The notes: generated by a model not told the origin, from the letters alone. A stretch of DNA of 17,408 bases from JACVRM01 sp046262315 (GCA_046262315.1 JBHEMZ010000111.1:1-17408); one strand, 5' to 3'. Counted from the first letter of the stretch, positions 7,162 through 15,054 are shown. A program made the numbers and translations.

Positions 7162-7932
7162 TCACGAGAGCGAAAGCGCGGCGCGGGCGCGGGCCGCGCG
7201 CAGGACGCGCTCGACCACGAGCACGCCCGCGAGCACGTAACCGCCCCCGAGCGCGAGGCAGATGGCAAGGTCGGGGAGCGGTGAGCCGCCGAGCGCGGAC
7301 TCGCGGATCGCGTTCATGCCCCAGGCCGGCGCGAGGATCCACGAGATAGGTCGCACCCAGTCGGGGAAGAGCGACAGCGGCACGAGGAAACCGCCGATCA
7401 GCCAGACGGGGTACTCGAGCAGGTTGCCGAGCGCCCAGGCCGTGCGGTAGCGAACAAAAGAAACCGCGAGCAGGAAGCCCGCCGCGCCGACCGACAGCAC
7501 GGTTGCCGGGATCGCCAGTGCGAACGCGACCGGGTGCTCGACCGCGAGCCCGATGCCGAAGAGCAGCCGACCCCAGAGGAGCGTGGCGACCATGCTGTAG
7601 AAGCCGATCGTCGCCATCGCGATCGTGACGGGCAGGAGGACGAGTGCAAAGTGCGCCGGCGCGGCGACGAGCACCTCGAGCGTCCCGTGCCAGCGCTCGC
7701 GTTGCATGGCCGAGCCGGCCGTCGTGCTCGTCGCCGACCAGATGCCCATGACAGCCGCGCCGAGCGACGCGTAGAGCAGCGACTCGGGCGAGGCGCCCGC
7801 GCGGAACATCAGGAACGCAACTGTGGCGAAGAACATTGGGTACAGGACCTGGAAGAGCCCGGCGAACGGGTCGCGCGTGATCATCTTGAGCTGGAAGAAC
7901 CAGCCCAGGGAGAGCAGCCGGAGAGCTCTCAC
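7162..7932 (-). CDS. ABC-2 type transporter permease (first pair, partner A)
   Basis: The 256-aa product begins VRALRLLSLGWFFQLKM, has about six hydrophobic segments and carries the ABC-2 phrase AMQRERWHGTLEVLVAAP. The start GTG at 7932 overlaps the ATPase stop codon as GTGA, giving translational coupling. It is the first permease of the operon and the paralogue of 5437-6210, consistent with tandem duplication of a two-permease set. The frame is open further upstream only as a shadow of the ATPase gene. Confidence 0.88.
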   Translation of the reverse strand: MRALRLLSLGWFFQLKMITRDPFAGLFQVLYPMFFATVAFLMFRAGASPESLLYASLGAAVMGIWSATSTTAGSAMQRERWHGTLEVLVAAPAHFALVLLPVTIAMATIGFYSMVATLLWGRLLFGIGLAVEHPVAFALAIPATVLSVGAAGFLLAVSFVRYRTAWALGNLLEYPVWLIGGFLVPLSLFPDWVRPISWILAPAWGMNAIRESALGGSPLPDLAICLALGGGYVLAGVLVVERVLRAARARAALSLS

Positions 7933-8909
7933 TCGTCCTCGGCCCCGTCGCTGACGAGTGCGACGTAGGCGTCTTCCAGCGTGGGCTCGCGTGCGGCCAC
8001 ACGTCCGACCTGCACGCCGTCGAGTTGGGCGAGGAGCGTCTGAGTCAGCTCGAGCCCCTGCGCCGACTGCACGAGCAGGAGCTGGATCTGCTCGCGATCC
8101 TCGACCGAGACTGACGCGACGCCGGTGACCGCGCGCAGGCGCTCGACGCACTCCTCGCTCACGCCGTACGTCTCGATCTCGACCACCGTGCGGTCCGCGA
8201 CCATGTCCTTGAGCCGCCGAGGCGTGTCCTCGGCGACGATCTTGCCGTTGGAAATGACGGCGATGCGGTGGCAGAGCTGGTCGGCCTCGAACATGTAGTG
8301 GGTCGTCAGCAGGACGGTCTTGCCGGCCCGGGTCAGCGAGGCGATCACACTGCGGAGCTCGCGCGCGCCGACGGGGTCGAGGCCGATCGTCGGCTCGTCA
8401 AGGAAGAGCACCGGCGGGTCGTGCAAGAGCCCGCGGGCGACGTGCAGCCGCTGCTTCATCCCGCGTGAGTAGCCTTCCACGCGCTCGTTCTCGCGGCCCG
8501 TGAGACCCACGAGCTCGAGCAGCTCGGCGATGCGGGGGCGTTGCTCGCGGCCCGGGACGCCGTACAGCTCCGCGAAGTAGCGCAGGTTGTCCAGGCCCGA
8601 GAGGCGCTCGTAGACGCCGCGCTCGCCGCCGAAGACGTACCCGATCCGCTTGCGCACCTCGCGAGCATCGCGCACGACGTCGTAGCCGAGCACGCGCGCC
8701 TCGCCCGAGGTGGGGATCAGCAGCGTGATCAGCATTTTGATCGTCGTCGTCTTGCCCGCGCCGTTCGGGCCGAGCAGCCCGAAGAGCTCGCCCTCGGCGA
8801 CCTCGAAGCTGACTCCGCGTACGGCCTCGACCTCGAGCGACTTCCGCCGGATCGTGCCGGTGCTCGTCCTGTACGTCCGGTGGAGGTCGCGAGCCTCGAT
8901 GACGGCCAT
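7929..8909 (-). CDS. ABC transporter ATP-binding protein (DrrA / ABC-2 exporter type)
   Basis: The 326-aa product has Walker A GPNGAGKT (47-54), signature YSRGMKQR (147-154), Walker B VLFLDEPT (167-174), D-loop GLDP and the H-loop histidine in TTHYMFEAD. About 80 residues follow the nucleotide-binding fold, ending in the common tail REPTLEDAYVAL. It powers export through the permeases downstream. At the Q-loop position the sequence reads GYVFGGERGVY, so the usual glutamine is replaced by glycine. The start ATG at 8909 has no clear ribosome-binding site. TAGGGT on the minus strand at 8916-8921 would place transcription close to the ATG, so the mRNA may be leaderless. The tandem 24-nt repeats begin 20 nt upstream of the start. 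Confidence 0.93.
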   Translation of the reverse strand: MAVIEARDLHRTYRTSTGTIRRKSLEVEAVRGVSFEVAEGELFGLLGPNGAGKTTTIKMLITLLIPTSGEARVLGYDVVRDAREVRKRIGYVFGGERGVYERLSGLDNLRYFAELYGVPGREQRPRIAELLELVGLTGRENERVEGYSRGMKQRLHVARGLLHDPPVLFLDEPTIGLDPVGARELRSVIASLTRAGKTVLLTTHYMFEADQLCHRIAVISNGKIVAEDTPRRLKDMVADRTVVEIETYGVSEECVERLRAVTGVASVSVEDREQIQLLLVQSAQGLELTQTLLAQLDGVQVGRVAAREPTLEDAYVALVSDGAEDE

Positions 8910-8928
8910 GGAAGAACCCTACTCACGC

Positions 8929-8976
8929 CCGCCGCAAGTCCGGCGTGCTTTTCCGCCGCAAGCCCGGCGTGCTTTT
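8929..8976 (+). repeat. Two tandem 24-nt half-units before structured repeat copy B
   Basis: Units 8929-8952 and 8953-8976 differ at one base (AAGTCCGG versus AAGCCCGG) and both end in GGCGTGCTTTT. They run without spacers straight into the hairpin at 8977, whose left arm is a third copy of the unit's first 12 bases. They lie 20 nt upstream of the ABC ATPase start, in the region where its promoter or leader should be. Confidence 0.8.
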
Positions 8977-9023
8977 CCGCCGCAAGTCCGGCCTGCTGCG
9001 CAGGCCATGACGACTTGCGGCGG
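8977..9023 (+). repeat. Structured repeat, copy B (class 1 nested hairpin)
   Basis: The outer stem CCGCCGCAAGTC (8977-8988) pairs perfectly with GACTTGCGGCGG (9012-9023). The inner stem GGCCTGC (8990-8996) pairs with GCAGGCC (9000-9006) around TGC. C8989 faces ATGAC (9007-9011). The length is 47 nt, identical in layout to copies A and E. It is oriented on the plus strand, opposite to both flanking genes. Confidence 0.85.
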
Positions 9024-9036
9024 GTTGCCGGAGAAA

Positions 9037-9088
9037 TCAGACGCGACTTCGCGCGTTGTGGCTGCGGCGGGACAAGCCCGCCTCCGCC
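9037..9088 (+). repeat. Class 1 3' module of the structured repeat, copy B
   Basis: This 52-nt segment starts TCAGACGCGACTTCGCGCG and continues to a GGCGGG-ACAAG-CCCGCC hairpin. It is nearly identical to 15876-15927 and close to 1364-1415. It begins 13 nt after the hairpin of copy B. Confidence 0.78.
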
Positions 9089-9189
9089 AACGGAGGCCCG
9101 GAGCGCGGCTGCTCGGGGGGCGGCCGCGGTGTGCTCCGATGTGTCAGTCCCCCTGCCAGGGCAGACCCTTCAGCTCGCTGCCCGCGGCG

Positions 9190-9202
9190 GGGGTCAGACC
9201 CC
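9190..9202. repeat. REP-like palindrome
   Basis: GGGGTC-A-GACCCC is a perfect 6-bp palindrome with a one-base centre, just downstream of the hyuB stop. A related half (GTCAGTCCCCCTGCC, with CTGCC-AG-GGCAG) precedes it at 9143-9168. Palindromes of this type are common as REP-like elements after genes. It may also help to end hyuB transcription. The rest of 9089-9218 shows nothing else recognisable. Confidence 0.4.
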
Positions 9203-9218
9203 TATATCAGGCCAGGTG

Positions 9219-10706
9219 TCACGTGTCTGTGCCGGATGTGTGCCCGTATCCGCCGCCGCCGGGTGTCTCGATCGTCAGCACGTCGCCGGCCTCCAAGCTC
9301 ACGCTCGCCTTTGCCGGCAGCTCGTGTCCGTTCAGGAGGTTGCGGCCCGTGGCACCCGGCTCGCCACCTCGTGCGCCCTGCGGAGCGCAGGCCCGCCGTT
9401 CGGACACTACGGAAGCCCGGCACGGCTCGAGCATGCGCAGCTCGCGCACGACCCCGTCGCCGCCGCGGTGCCGCCCCGCACCGCCGGAGCCGAGGCGCAG
9501 CGTCCAGCGCTCGACGCGCAGCGGATAGGCGAGCTCGAGCGCCTCCACCGGCGTGGCGCGCGTGTTCGACATCGTCACATGGACGCCGCTCGGCCCGGCG
9601 GCGTCGGGGCACGCGCCTTGTCCCCCACCGATTGTCTCGTAGTACGTGAACCGCTCACTACCGAGCGTGACATTGTTCATCGTTCCCTGCCCCTGCGCTG
9701 GAACGGGCATGGCCCCGGAAAGCGCGCGGAAGACCACGTCCACGATGCGGCAGGACGTCTCCACGTTTCCGGCGGCGACAGCTGCGGGCGGCCGCGCGTT
9801 GACGAGCGAGCCCTCGGGCGCGCGAACCGTCACGGCTGCGAACGCGCCGCCCGATGCCGGCAGATCGGGGACGGTGAGGCAGCGAACCGCGAAGTAGCAG
9901 GCAGAGCGCGTGACGGCGAGCGGGCAGTTCAGATTCCCTCGGTGCTGCGGCGTGGTGCCGTCGAAGTCGAGATCGATGGCATCCCCGGCGATGGTCACGC
10001 TGCAACGCAGGCGGAGGTCGCCCTCGCGAGCCTCGAGCACGTCCTCGCCGTGCCAGCGCCCGTCGGGTAGCCGTCGCAGCGCCGCGCGGACGCGTTGCTC
10101 GGAGTAGCGATGGAGCTCGTCCATGGCTGCCGCGACGGCGTCCCGACCCGCGCGCTCGCACAGCTCGGCCATGCGCCGTTCCGCGAGGCGCTGCGCCGCC
10201 ACCTGGGCGCGCAGGTCGCCGCGCCGCTCTTCGGGATTCCGCATACGCCCCACGAGCTCTGCGAGCGTTGCCTCGTCGAGGCGCGCGGGTGAGATCACGA
10301 CCCCTTCCTCCTCGAGCGTTCGCGAGGATGCCGGCAGGCTGCCCGGCTCGCTGCCGCCGACGTCGGCGTGGTGGGCCCGGGTCGCCGCGTAGCCGAGCTT
10401 CGTGCGGGCGACAGTCGTGATGTCCGGTAGGTGCGTCCCGCCGGCGTACGGGTCGTTCAGCACCCAGATCTCGCCGGGCGCGGGGTCACATGCGCGCACG
10501 GCTGCCACGGCGTCGGGGAGCGCGCCGAGGTGCACGGGGATGTGCTCGACCTGCGAGATCAGGCGCCCAGCCTCGTCGAAGAGCGCAGTCGAGCAGTCGC
10601 GGCGCTCCTTGATGTTGACGGAGAACGCCGAGCGTACGAGCACGGCCCCCATCTCCTCCGCAACCGCCCGGAGCGCGGCGCCGAGCACTTGGAGCTCGAT
10701 CCTCAC
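9219..10706 (-). CDS. hyuB: Hydantoinase B / oxoprolinase family protein
   Basis: The 495-aa product has the HyuB fold signatures: RSAFSVNIKERRDCSTALFD near the N-terminus, then VLNDPYAGGTHLPDITT, DFDGTTPQHRGNLNCP, GNVETSCRIVDVV and a glycine-rich C-terminus ending ETPGGGGYGHTSG. With HyuA it would form an ATP-dependent cyclic amide hydrolase (hydantoin, 5-oxoproline or N-methylhydantoin class) or a related acetone/acetophenone-carboxylase-type enzyme; the substrate cannot be read from sequence. The start GTG at 10706 overlaps the hyuA stop as GTGA. The length is slightly short for the family (commonly above 500). The frame upstream of 10706 is a shadow of hyuA. Confidence 0.92.
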   Translation of the reverse strand: MRIELQVLGAALRAVAEEMGAVLVRSAFSVNIKERRDCSTALFDEAGRLISQVEHIPVHLGALPDAVAAVRACDPAPGEIWVLNDPYAGGTHLPDITTVARTKLGYAATRAHHADVGGSEPGSLPASSRTLEEEGVVISPARLDEATLAELVGRMRNPEERRGDLRAQVAAQRLAERRMAELCERAGRDAVAAAMDELHRYSEQRVRAALRRLPDGRWHGEDVLEAREGDLRLRCSVTIAGDAIDLDFDGTTPQHRGNLNCPLAVTRSACYFAVRCLTVPDLPASGGAFAAVTVRAPEGSLVNARPPAAVAAGNVETSCRIVDVVFRALSGAMPVPAQGQGTMNNVTLGSERFTYYETIGGGQGACPDAAGPSGVHVTMSNTRATPVEALELAYPLRVERWTLRLGSGGAGRHRGGDGVVRELRMLEPCRASVVSERRACAPQGARGGEPGATGRNLLNGHELPAKASVSLEAGDVLTIETPGGGGYGHTSGTDT

Positions 10707-12439
10707 CGGCGCAGCACCAGGGTGCCGTGGTCGTCGCTCTCGCCCGCCCAACCCTCGGGCACCCAGCACGTGGCTCCCTCGAGAGGGACGAGGGTCGGGC
10801 CTGAAACCTGCAGCGGGGCGCCGGGCGAGAGCACGAGCTCGGGCCCGGGCCGCACGTCGGCCGTGCGCACCGCTACCAGCTCGAGCTCGCGATCGGGATC
10901 GGCATAGCCGTAGCGCTTCTCGTGCGCGCGGTGGAACGCGGCGGCGACATCTCCGCCGAGCCGGATGGTCAGCTCGAACGACTGGCCGCGGTAGCGAAGG
11001 TCCGCCTCGCCGGCGGCGGGTAGTTCCCCGGCCTTCGCGAGCGGCACGACATAGGAGTGCACGTGCTCGCGCCGCTCCTCCCCCGCCGCGAGCCCGAGAG
11101 CGGACAGCACACCTGCGGCGCGCGGGACGAGCACCGTCCGCATTTCCAGCTCCTCCGCGAGCGCGCACGCGTGCAGCGGGCCGGCGCCGCCGAAAGCAAC
11201 GAGAGCGAGCTCCCGCGGGTCGCGCCCGCGCTCAATGGTCACCACGCGCAGCGCGCGCAGAAGCTCAGCGTTGACGACGGCGACGATGTCGGCGGGATCG
11301 AGCCTGCCGAGCGCCCGTTCCGCCGCATCCGTCTCGAGTTCGAGGCCGCCCGCAAGGCGCGTGGGCAGCCGGCCTAGCAGGAGGTTGGCGTCCGTGACCG
11401 TCGGCTCGGTCCCGCCGCGGTCGTAGCAGGCCGGTCCGGGCTCGGCGCCCGCGCTCTCGGGCCCGACGCGCAGTGCTCCACCCGCGTCTCGCCGGGCGAG
11501 CGAGCCGCCGCCGGCGCCCACGGTGTGGACGTCAACTGTGGGGAGGCGGATCGGCACGCCCCCGACCGTGCGGTCGCCGGATCGTCCTGCCTCGCCGCCT
11601 GTGATCAGGCAGACATCCGTCGACGTGCCCCCCATGTCGAAGGAGATCGCGTCGGGGAAGCCCGCCAGCTCCGCGAGGTGTGCCGCACCCACCACGCCGG
11701 CGGCCGGCCCCGACACGACCGCGCGCGCCGGGTGGGCCGCGGCCTCCGCGAGCGCCACGACGCCGCCCGAAGAGGTCATGACGAGGGGCTCGGGCAGCCC
11801 GACCTGAGCGGCGGCTGCCGCCAGTGCGTCGAGGTAACGCGCCGTCACCGGTCCGAGGTACGCGTCCGCCACCGTCGTCGAAGCCCGCTCATATTCGCGG
11901 AACTCAGGTCCCAGGTCGCAGGACGCGACGACGCGGGCGCGCGGAAGCCGGCGACGCAGCTCGGCGGCGACGGCGCGCTCGTGCTGTGGGTGTCGGAAGG
12001 AGAACAAGAGGCAGACGGCGACGGCCTCCGCTTCGAAAGCGGGGAGGGAGGCGAGGTCGAGCGCTCGCACGACGCCGTCAGGCCCCATCCGCTCCGCGAC
12101 GCCGTGGCAGCGCTCGAGCGGCACGAGGGAAGGAGGATGGTCGGCGCAGAGACGATAGAGGTGCGCGCGGTCCTGGCGGCGCAGGTGGAGCAGGTGCTCG
12201 AATCCGGCGGTTGTGACGAAGGCCGTGCGCGCTCCCTTGCGTTCGAGTAGCGCGTTCGTCGCGACCGTCGTTCCGTGCGCGAAGCGGTCCACCGCGCCGC
12301 ACCGCAGGAGGCCGGCGGCGGCGACGACCGACTCCTCCTGGCGTGGGGAGCTCGGCACCTTTGCCGTCCGCAGCACGCCGCCGTCGATGAGCACGGCGTC
12401 TGTGAACGTACCGCCGACGTCGATGCCGAGGGTTCGCAC
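10703..12439 (-). CDS. hyuA: Hydantoinase A / oxoprolinase family protein
   Basis: The 578-aa product starts MRTLGIDVGGTFTDAVLID, the first phosphate-binding motif of the ASKHA-type ATPase domain. It continues with HGTTVATNALLER (56-68), SGPAAGVVGAAHLA (243-256), the second phosphate motif DMGGTSTDVCLI (268-279) and VGAGGGS (307-313). It is the ATP-binding subunit that partners the hyuB product, and the 4-nt overlap of the genes fits a 1:1 complex. It is shorter than many HyuA proteins (about 650-700 aa), with a reduced C-terminal domain. The start is the GTG at 12439, with no obvious ribosome-binding site. Confidence 0.92.
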   Translation of the reverse strand: MRTLGIDVGGTFTDAVLIDGGVLRTAKVPSSPRQEESVVAAAGLLRCGAVDRFAHGTTVATNALLERKGARTAFVTTAGFEHLLHLRRQDRAHLYRLCADHPPSLVPLERCHGVAERMGPDGVVRALDLASLPAFEAEAVAVCLLFSFRHPQHERAVAAELRRRLPRARVVASCDLGPEFREYERASTTVADAYLGPVTARYLDALAAAAAQVGLPEPLVMTSSGGVVALAEAAAHPARAVVSGPAAGVVGAAHLAELAGFPDAISFDMGGTSTDVCLITGGEAGRSGDRTVGGVPIRLPTVDVHTVGAGGGSLARRDAGGALRVGPESAGAEPGPACYDRGGTEPTVTDANLLLGRLPTRLAGGLELETDAAERALGRLDPADIVAVVNAELLRALRVVTIERGRDPRELALVAFGGAGPLHACALAEELEMRTVLVPRAAGVLSALGLAAGEERREHVHSYVVPLAKAGELPAAGEADLRYRGQSFELTIRLGGDVAAAFHRAHEKRYGYADPDRELELVAVRTADVRPGPELVLSPGAPLQVSGPTLVPLEGATCWVPEGWAGESDDHGTLVLRR

Positions 12440-12730
12440 GGACGGCGGCGATGGTGTCCTGCGCGGCGGGCCTGCGTCAAGTCACTTCGCGGTCCCGCGT
12501 GCTTGTCGGGCCGCCCACCACGGACCGCTGCTGGAGAGCAAGTCGGCGGGGGACTGACCGATCCGCTTGGCGCAGCGAAATCGGTACACAACGGCACAGA
12601 CACGCGCACCGGCGGCCGATAGTGTCCCCGCCGGGGAGGGGAGGACCGAGCCCCCACCCTAAGGGCGGGGCGCGCGTGTGTATCTATAGATGGAGAAGCG
12701 TTGAGGCCCCGAGTGCAGAGGAGCGAGACG
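12440..12730. other. Divergent intergenic region upstream of hyuA and the cupin gene
   Basis: This 291-nt gap between the divergent starts must hold promoters for both directions. A C-rich/G-rich hairpin around 12651-12670 (CCCC..CCCTAAGGG.GGGG with one mismatch) precedes an AT-rich island. I see no reading frame with family-like sequence and no confident -35/-10 pair for hyuA. Confidence 0.5.
12682..12691. promoter_or_regulatory. AT-rich palindrome upstream of the cupin gene
   Basis: ATCTATAGAT is a perfect 10-bp palindrome in otherwise GC-rich sequence, 39 nt before the cupin ATG. TATAGA inside it could act as a -10 element, although no good -35 box is at the right distance. It could be a regulator-binding site, a promoter, or both. 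Confidence 0.4.
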
Positions 12731-13162
12731 ATGAGCGGCTTTGCGGTTGCGCACCTGAACGACATTCCGGGCCCGCTGGAGCGCAAGGAGGGCGACGGCG
12801 AATGGAAATCCGTGCGGCACCACTTCGGCATCCAGGCCTTCGGCGCGAGCGCGTACGTGGGGCAGGAGACAGGCGACTGGGTCGTCCCCGAGCACGACGA
12901 GGTGACTTCCAACCGCGGGACGTCCGCCCCTCACGAGGAGCTCTATTTCGTGGCGATCGGGGAGGCGGAGTTCCGCGTCGGCGACGAAACCTTCACTGCG
13001 CCTGCGGGCACGCTCGTCTTCGTCCGCGACCCTGCCCTCGTCCGGACGGCGACCGCGCGTTCCCCGGGGACTGTCGTGCTCGCCTTCGGCGGCGCTTCCG
13101 GCGAGGCCTTCATCGTGTCGCCGTGGGAGCAGAGGTACACGGGTGCCGGCGTGGAGCGCTGA
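12731..13162 (+). CDS. Cupin-domain protein
   Basis: The 143-aa product reads as a single small beta-barrel, with cupin motif 1 region SAPHEELYFVAIGEAEFRVG (65-84) and motif 2 region ETFTAPAGTLVFVRD (86-100). His68 and Glu69/Glu70 remain, but the motif 2 histidine is Val96 and motif 1 lacks the usual HxH pair, so classical metal binding looks impaired. ATG 12731 has GAGGAG upstream at a normal distance. The 3' end overlaps the DNA glycosylase gene by 20 nt. The function is unknown; small cupins can bind ligands without catalysis. Confidence 0.82.
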   Translation: MSGFAVAHLNDIPGPLERKEGDGEWKSVRHHFGIQAFGASAYVGQETGDWVVPEHDEVTSNRGTSAPHEELYFVAIGEAEFRVGDETFTAPAGTLVFVRDPALVRTATARSPGTVVLAFGGASGEAFIVSPWEQRYTGAGVER

Positions 13163-14057
13163 GCTCCCGCTCGTCGGGGCGGGTGGCGAGCCGGTCGACC
13201 TCTGGCGCACGGTCCTCTCACACGGTCTCGCCTCGCTCCCGCCGGCGCGCATCGACGAGGCGGCGCGGACGCTTGAGATCACGGTGCCGACGCGTCGCGG
13301 GGCGCGCACGCTGACGGTTCGGGAGGCGGGTCCGTCCCGCGCGCTCGTGGACGGTGGGGCGCCGGCTCGTGACGGCGGCGAGGGGCTCGACCGGGTGCGG
13401 CACCTGCTGCGCCTCGACGAGGATCTCTCGCCGTTCTACGCGGCCGTCGCGTCGGATCCCGCCCTCGCGTGGTCAGCCCGCGGCGCAGGCCGGATCTTTC
13501 GCAGCGCGACCGTGTTCGAGGACGTTGTCAAGACGATCTGCACCACGAACTGCGCTTGGTCGGCTACCGAACGGATGGTCGGCGCGCTCGTCGCCCACCT
13601 CGGCGAGGCGGCGCCGGGCGCACCGCCCGACGGGCCTGGCGGCCGCGCCTTCCCGACCCCCGCGGCCATGGCCGCGGCGGACGAATCGTTTTACCGCGAA
13701 GTCGCGCGTGCGGGCTACCGCGGCGCGTACCTGCGCTCGCTCGCGGCGTCGGTCGCGGGCGGGGCGCTCGATCTCGAGGTCCTCGCCCGCACCTCGCGCG
13801 AGGACCTCCCCGATGACGAGCTCGAGCGGCGGCTGCTCGCGCTCCCCGGCGTAGGCCCGTACGCTGCCGCACACATCATGATGATGCTCGGCCGCTACTC
13901 GCGGCTCGTCCTGGACTCATGGACTCGTCCCAAGTACGCGCGCCTGAACGGCCGTCCGGCGAAGGACAGCACCATCCTCCGCCGGTTCCGGCGATACGGC
14001 CCCTACGCGGGCCTTGCATTCTGGCTGTACCTGACACGCGACTGGATAGCGGAGTAA
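13143..14057 (+). CDS. HhH-GPD superfamily DNA glycosylase (AlkA/OGG-like)
   Basis: The 304-aa product has an N-terminal mixed domain (about 1-100), then the glycosylase core starting SATVFEDVVKTICTTNCAWS (121-140). The helix-hairpin-helix LPGVGPYAAAHIMM (234-247) is followed by Asp258 in LVLDSW, the position of the catalytic aspartate. OGG1-type enzymes have a lysine just after the HhH; here the site reads Tyr/Ala, so a monofunctional AlkA-type base excision enzyme is more likely. It would remove damaged bases, perhaps alkylated purines. The GTG start at 13143 lies within the end of the cupin gene (20-nt overlap), so the two are probably translated together. No Fe-S cysteine cluster is seen. 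Confidence 0.85.
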   Translation: MPAWSAELPLVGAGGEPVDLWRTVLSHGLASLPPARIDEAARTLEITVPTRRGARTLTVREAGPSRALVDGGAPARDGGEGLDRVRHLLRLDEDLSPFYAAVASDPALAWSARGAGRIFRSATVFEDVVKTICTTNCAWSATERMVGALVAHLGEAAPGAPPDGPGGRAFPTPAAMAAADESFYREVARAGYRGAYLRSLAASVAGGALDLEVLARTSREDLPDDELERRLLALPGVGPYAAAHIMMMLGRYSRLVLDSWTRPKYARLNGRPAKDSTILRRFRRYGPYAGLAFWLYLTRDWIAE

Positions 14058-14106
14058 CTGCGATTCACCTGCGCGACGCGCATTTCTCTCGTACCATCTG
14101 TGCTCC

Positions 14107-15054
14107 GTGAAGTACCTGCTGGTCGTCGTCGCTGCATTCCTGGCCATGGGCGCCACAGCGCCGAGCGCCGCGCGCTCGCCCGCCTTGCTCGCATCGGGCG
14201 TCTCGGTCAGTGGCATCGCGGTGGGTGGCATGAGCTCCGAGTCGGCCCGCACGCTCGTACGAGAGACGTTTGGCAAGGCCATCCACATCCGATTCGGTGG
14301 CGAGCGCTGGAGCGTCCGCCCTCAGGGCCTCGGTGTCCAGGCGAGCATCGACGAAGCTCTCTCCCGGGCGCTGCAAGCTCCCGCGGGCGCCAGCGTCGAT
14401 CTGCGCATCGCTGTGTCCCGGCGGAGCATTCGGGCGTACGTCTCGTACCTGAACAGGCGTTACTCCCGGAAGCCGGAGGACGCTCGGCTGATCGGCGTCA
14501 ACGGCTTCCGTCCGGTCATCTCGGATGGCCGCCCGGGTCGGCGCGTCGCTCGCTGGCTGATGGAGGCGCGCATCGCACGGGCTCTGCGCTCGCCTCGTCG
14601 CCCGACGGTAGAGCTCGCGACGAAGCCCGTTTCCCCGGAGCTGACGCGCGCGGATTACGGCCCTGTGATCATCATCGGACGTAGATCCCATCGGCTGCTG
14701 CTCTACGACAGCACAGCGCTCGTGCGCGCGTTCGGCGTTGCTACGGGACAGGATCGCTACCCGACACCGACCGGTACCTTCACCATCGCGACGATGCAGC
14801 GCGACCCATGGTGGATCCCGCCCAAGTCGGACTGGGCGAAGGACTCGAAACCGATTCCGCCCGGTCCGGGGAACCCGCTGGGGACCCGCTGGATGGGACT
14901 GAACCAGTTCGCCGTCGGCATCCACGGGACACCGGACGCGGCGTCGATCGGCTACTCGGCGTCCCACGGTTGCATCCGCATGCGGATTCCGGACGCCACG
15001 TGGCTGTTCGACCACGTGCGGGTCGGCACGCCGGTCGTCATCCTCCCAAGTTGA
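14107..15054 (+). CDS. Secreted L,D-transpeptidase (YkuD domain, with VanW-like PG-binding region)
   Basis: The 315-aa product begins with a signal peptide (MKYLLVVVAAFLAMGATAPS, cleavage likely near AAR/S at 23-24). A region at about 30-180 resembles the peptidoglycan-binding domain often found before YkuD. The catalytic YkuD domain (about 185-314) has the conserved IHGT (His273) and SHGCIRM (286-292) with nucleophile Cys289. It would form 3-3 cross-links in peptidoglycan outside the membrane. The GTG start at 14107 follows a possible -10 box TACCAT (14092-14097) by nine bases, so the leader is very short. It stands alone, 49 nt after the glycosylase gene. Confidence 0.93.
   Translation: MKYLLVVVAAFLAMGATAPSAARSPALLASGVSVSGIAVGGMSSESARTLVRETFGKAIHIRFGGERWSVRPQGLGVQASIDEALSRALQAPAGASVDLRIAVSRRSIRAYVSYLNRRYSRKPEDARLIGVNGFRPVISDGRPGRRVARWLMEARIARALRSPRRPTVELATKPVSPELTRADYGPVIIIGRRSHRLLLYDSTALVRAFGVATGQDRYPTPTGTFTIATMQRDPWWIPPKSDWAKDSKPIPPGPGNPLGTRWMGLNQFAVGIHGTPDAASIGYSASHGCIRMRIPDATWLFDHVRVGTPVVILPS

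Noticed and set aside
6996..7268. N-terminal extension of the permease starting at 6995
   Set aside because: The extra residues are low-complexity, do not match the paralogue and would overlap the end of the preceding permease gene.
8929..9023. Possible CRISPR-like tandem repeat
   Set aside because: The 24-nt units abut without spacers, number only two plus a partial third, and no cas genes are present.
8541..10070. Open plus-strand frame of 509 codons
   Set aside because: It is antisense to the ABC ATPase and HyuB genes, crosses the repeat region and shows no family-like sequence.
12451..13314. Plus-strand frame of 287 codons across the cupin region
   Set aside because: The cupin frame at 12731-13162 has a good ribosome-binding site and domain match; the competing frame is Arg/Gly-rich and crosses the promoter region.
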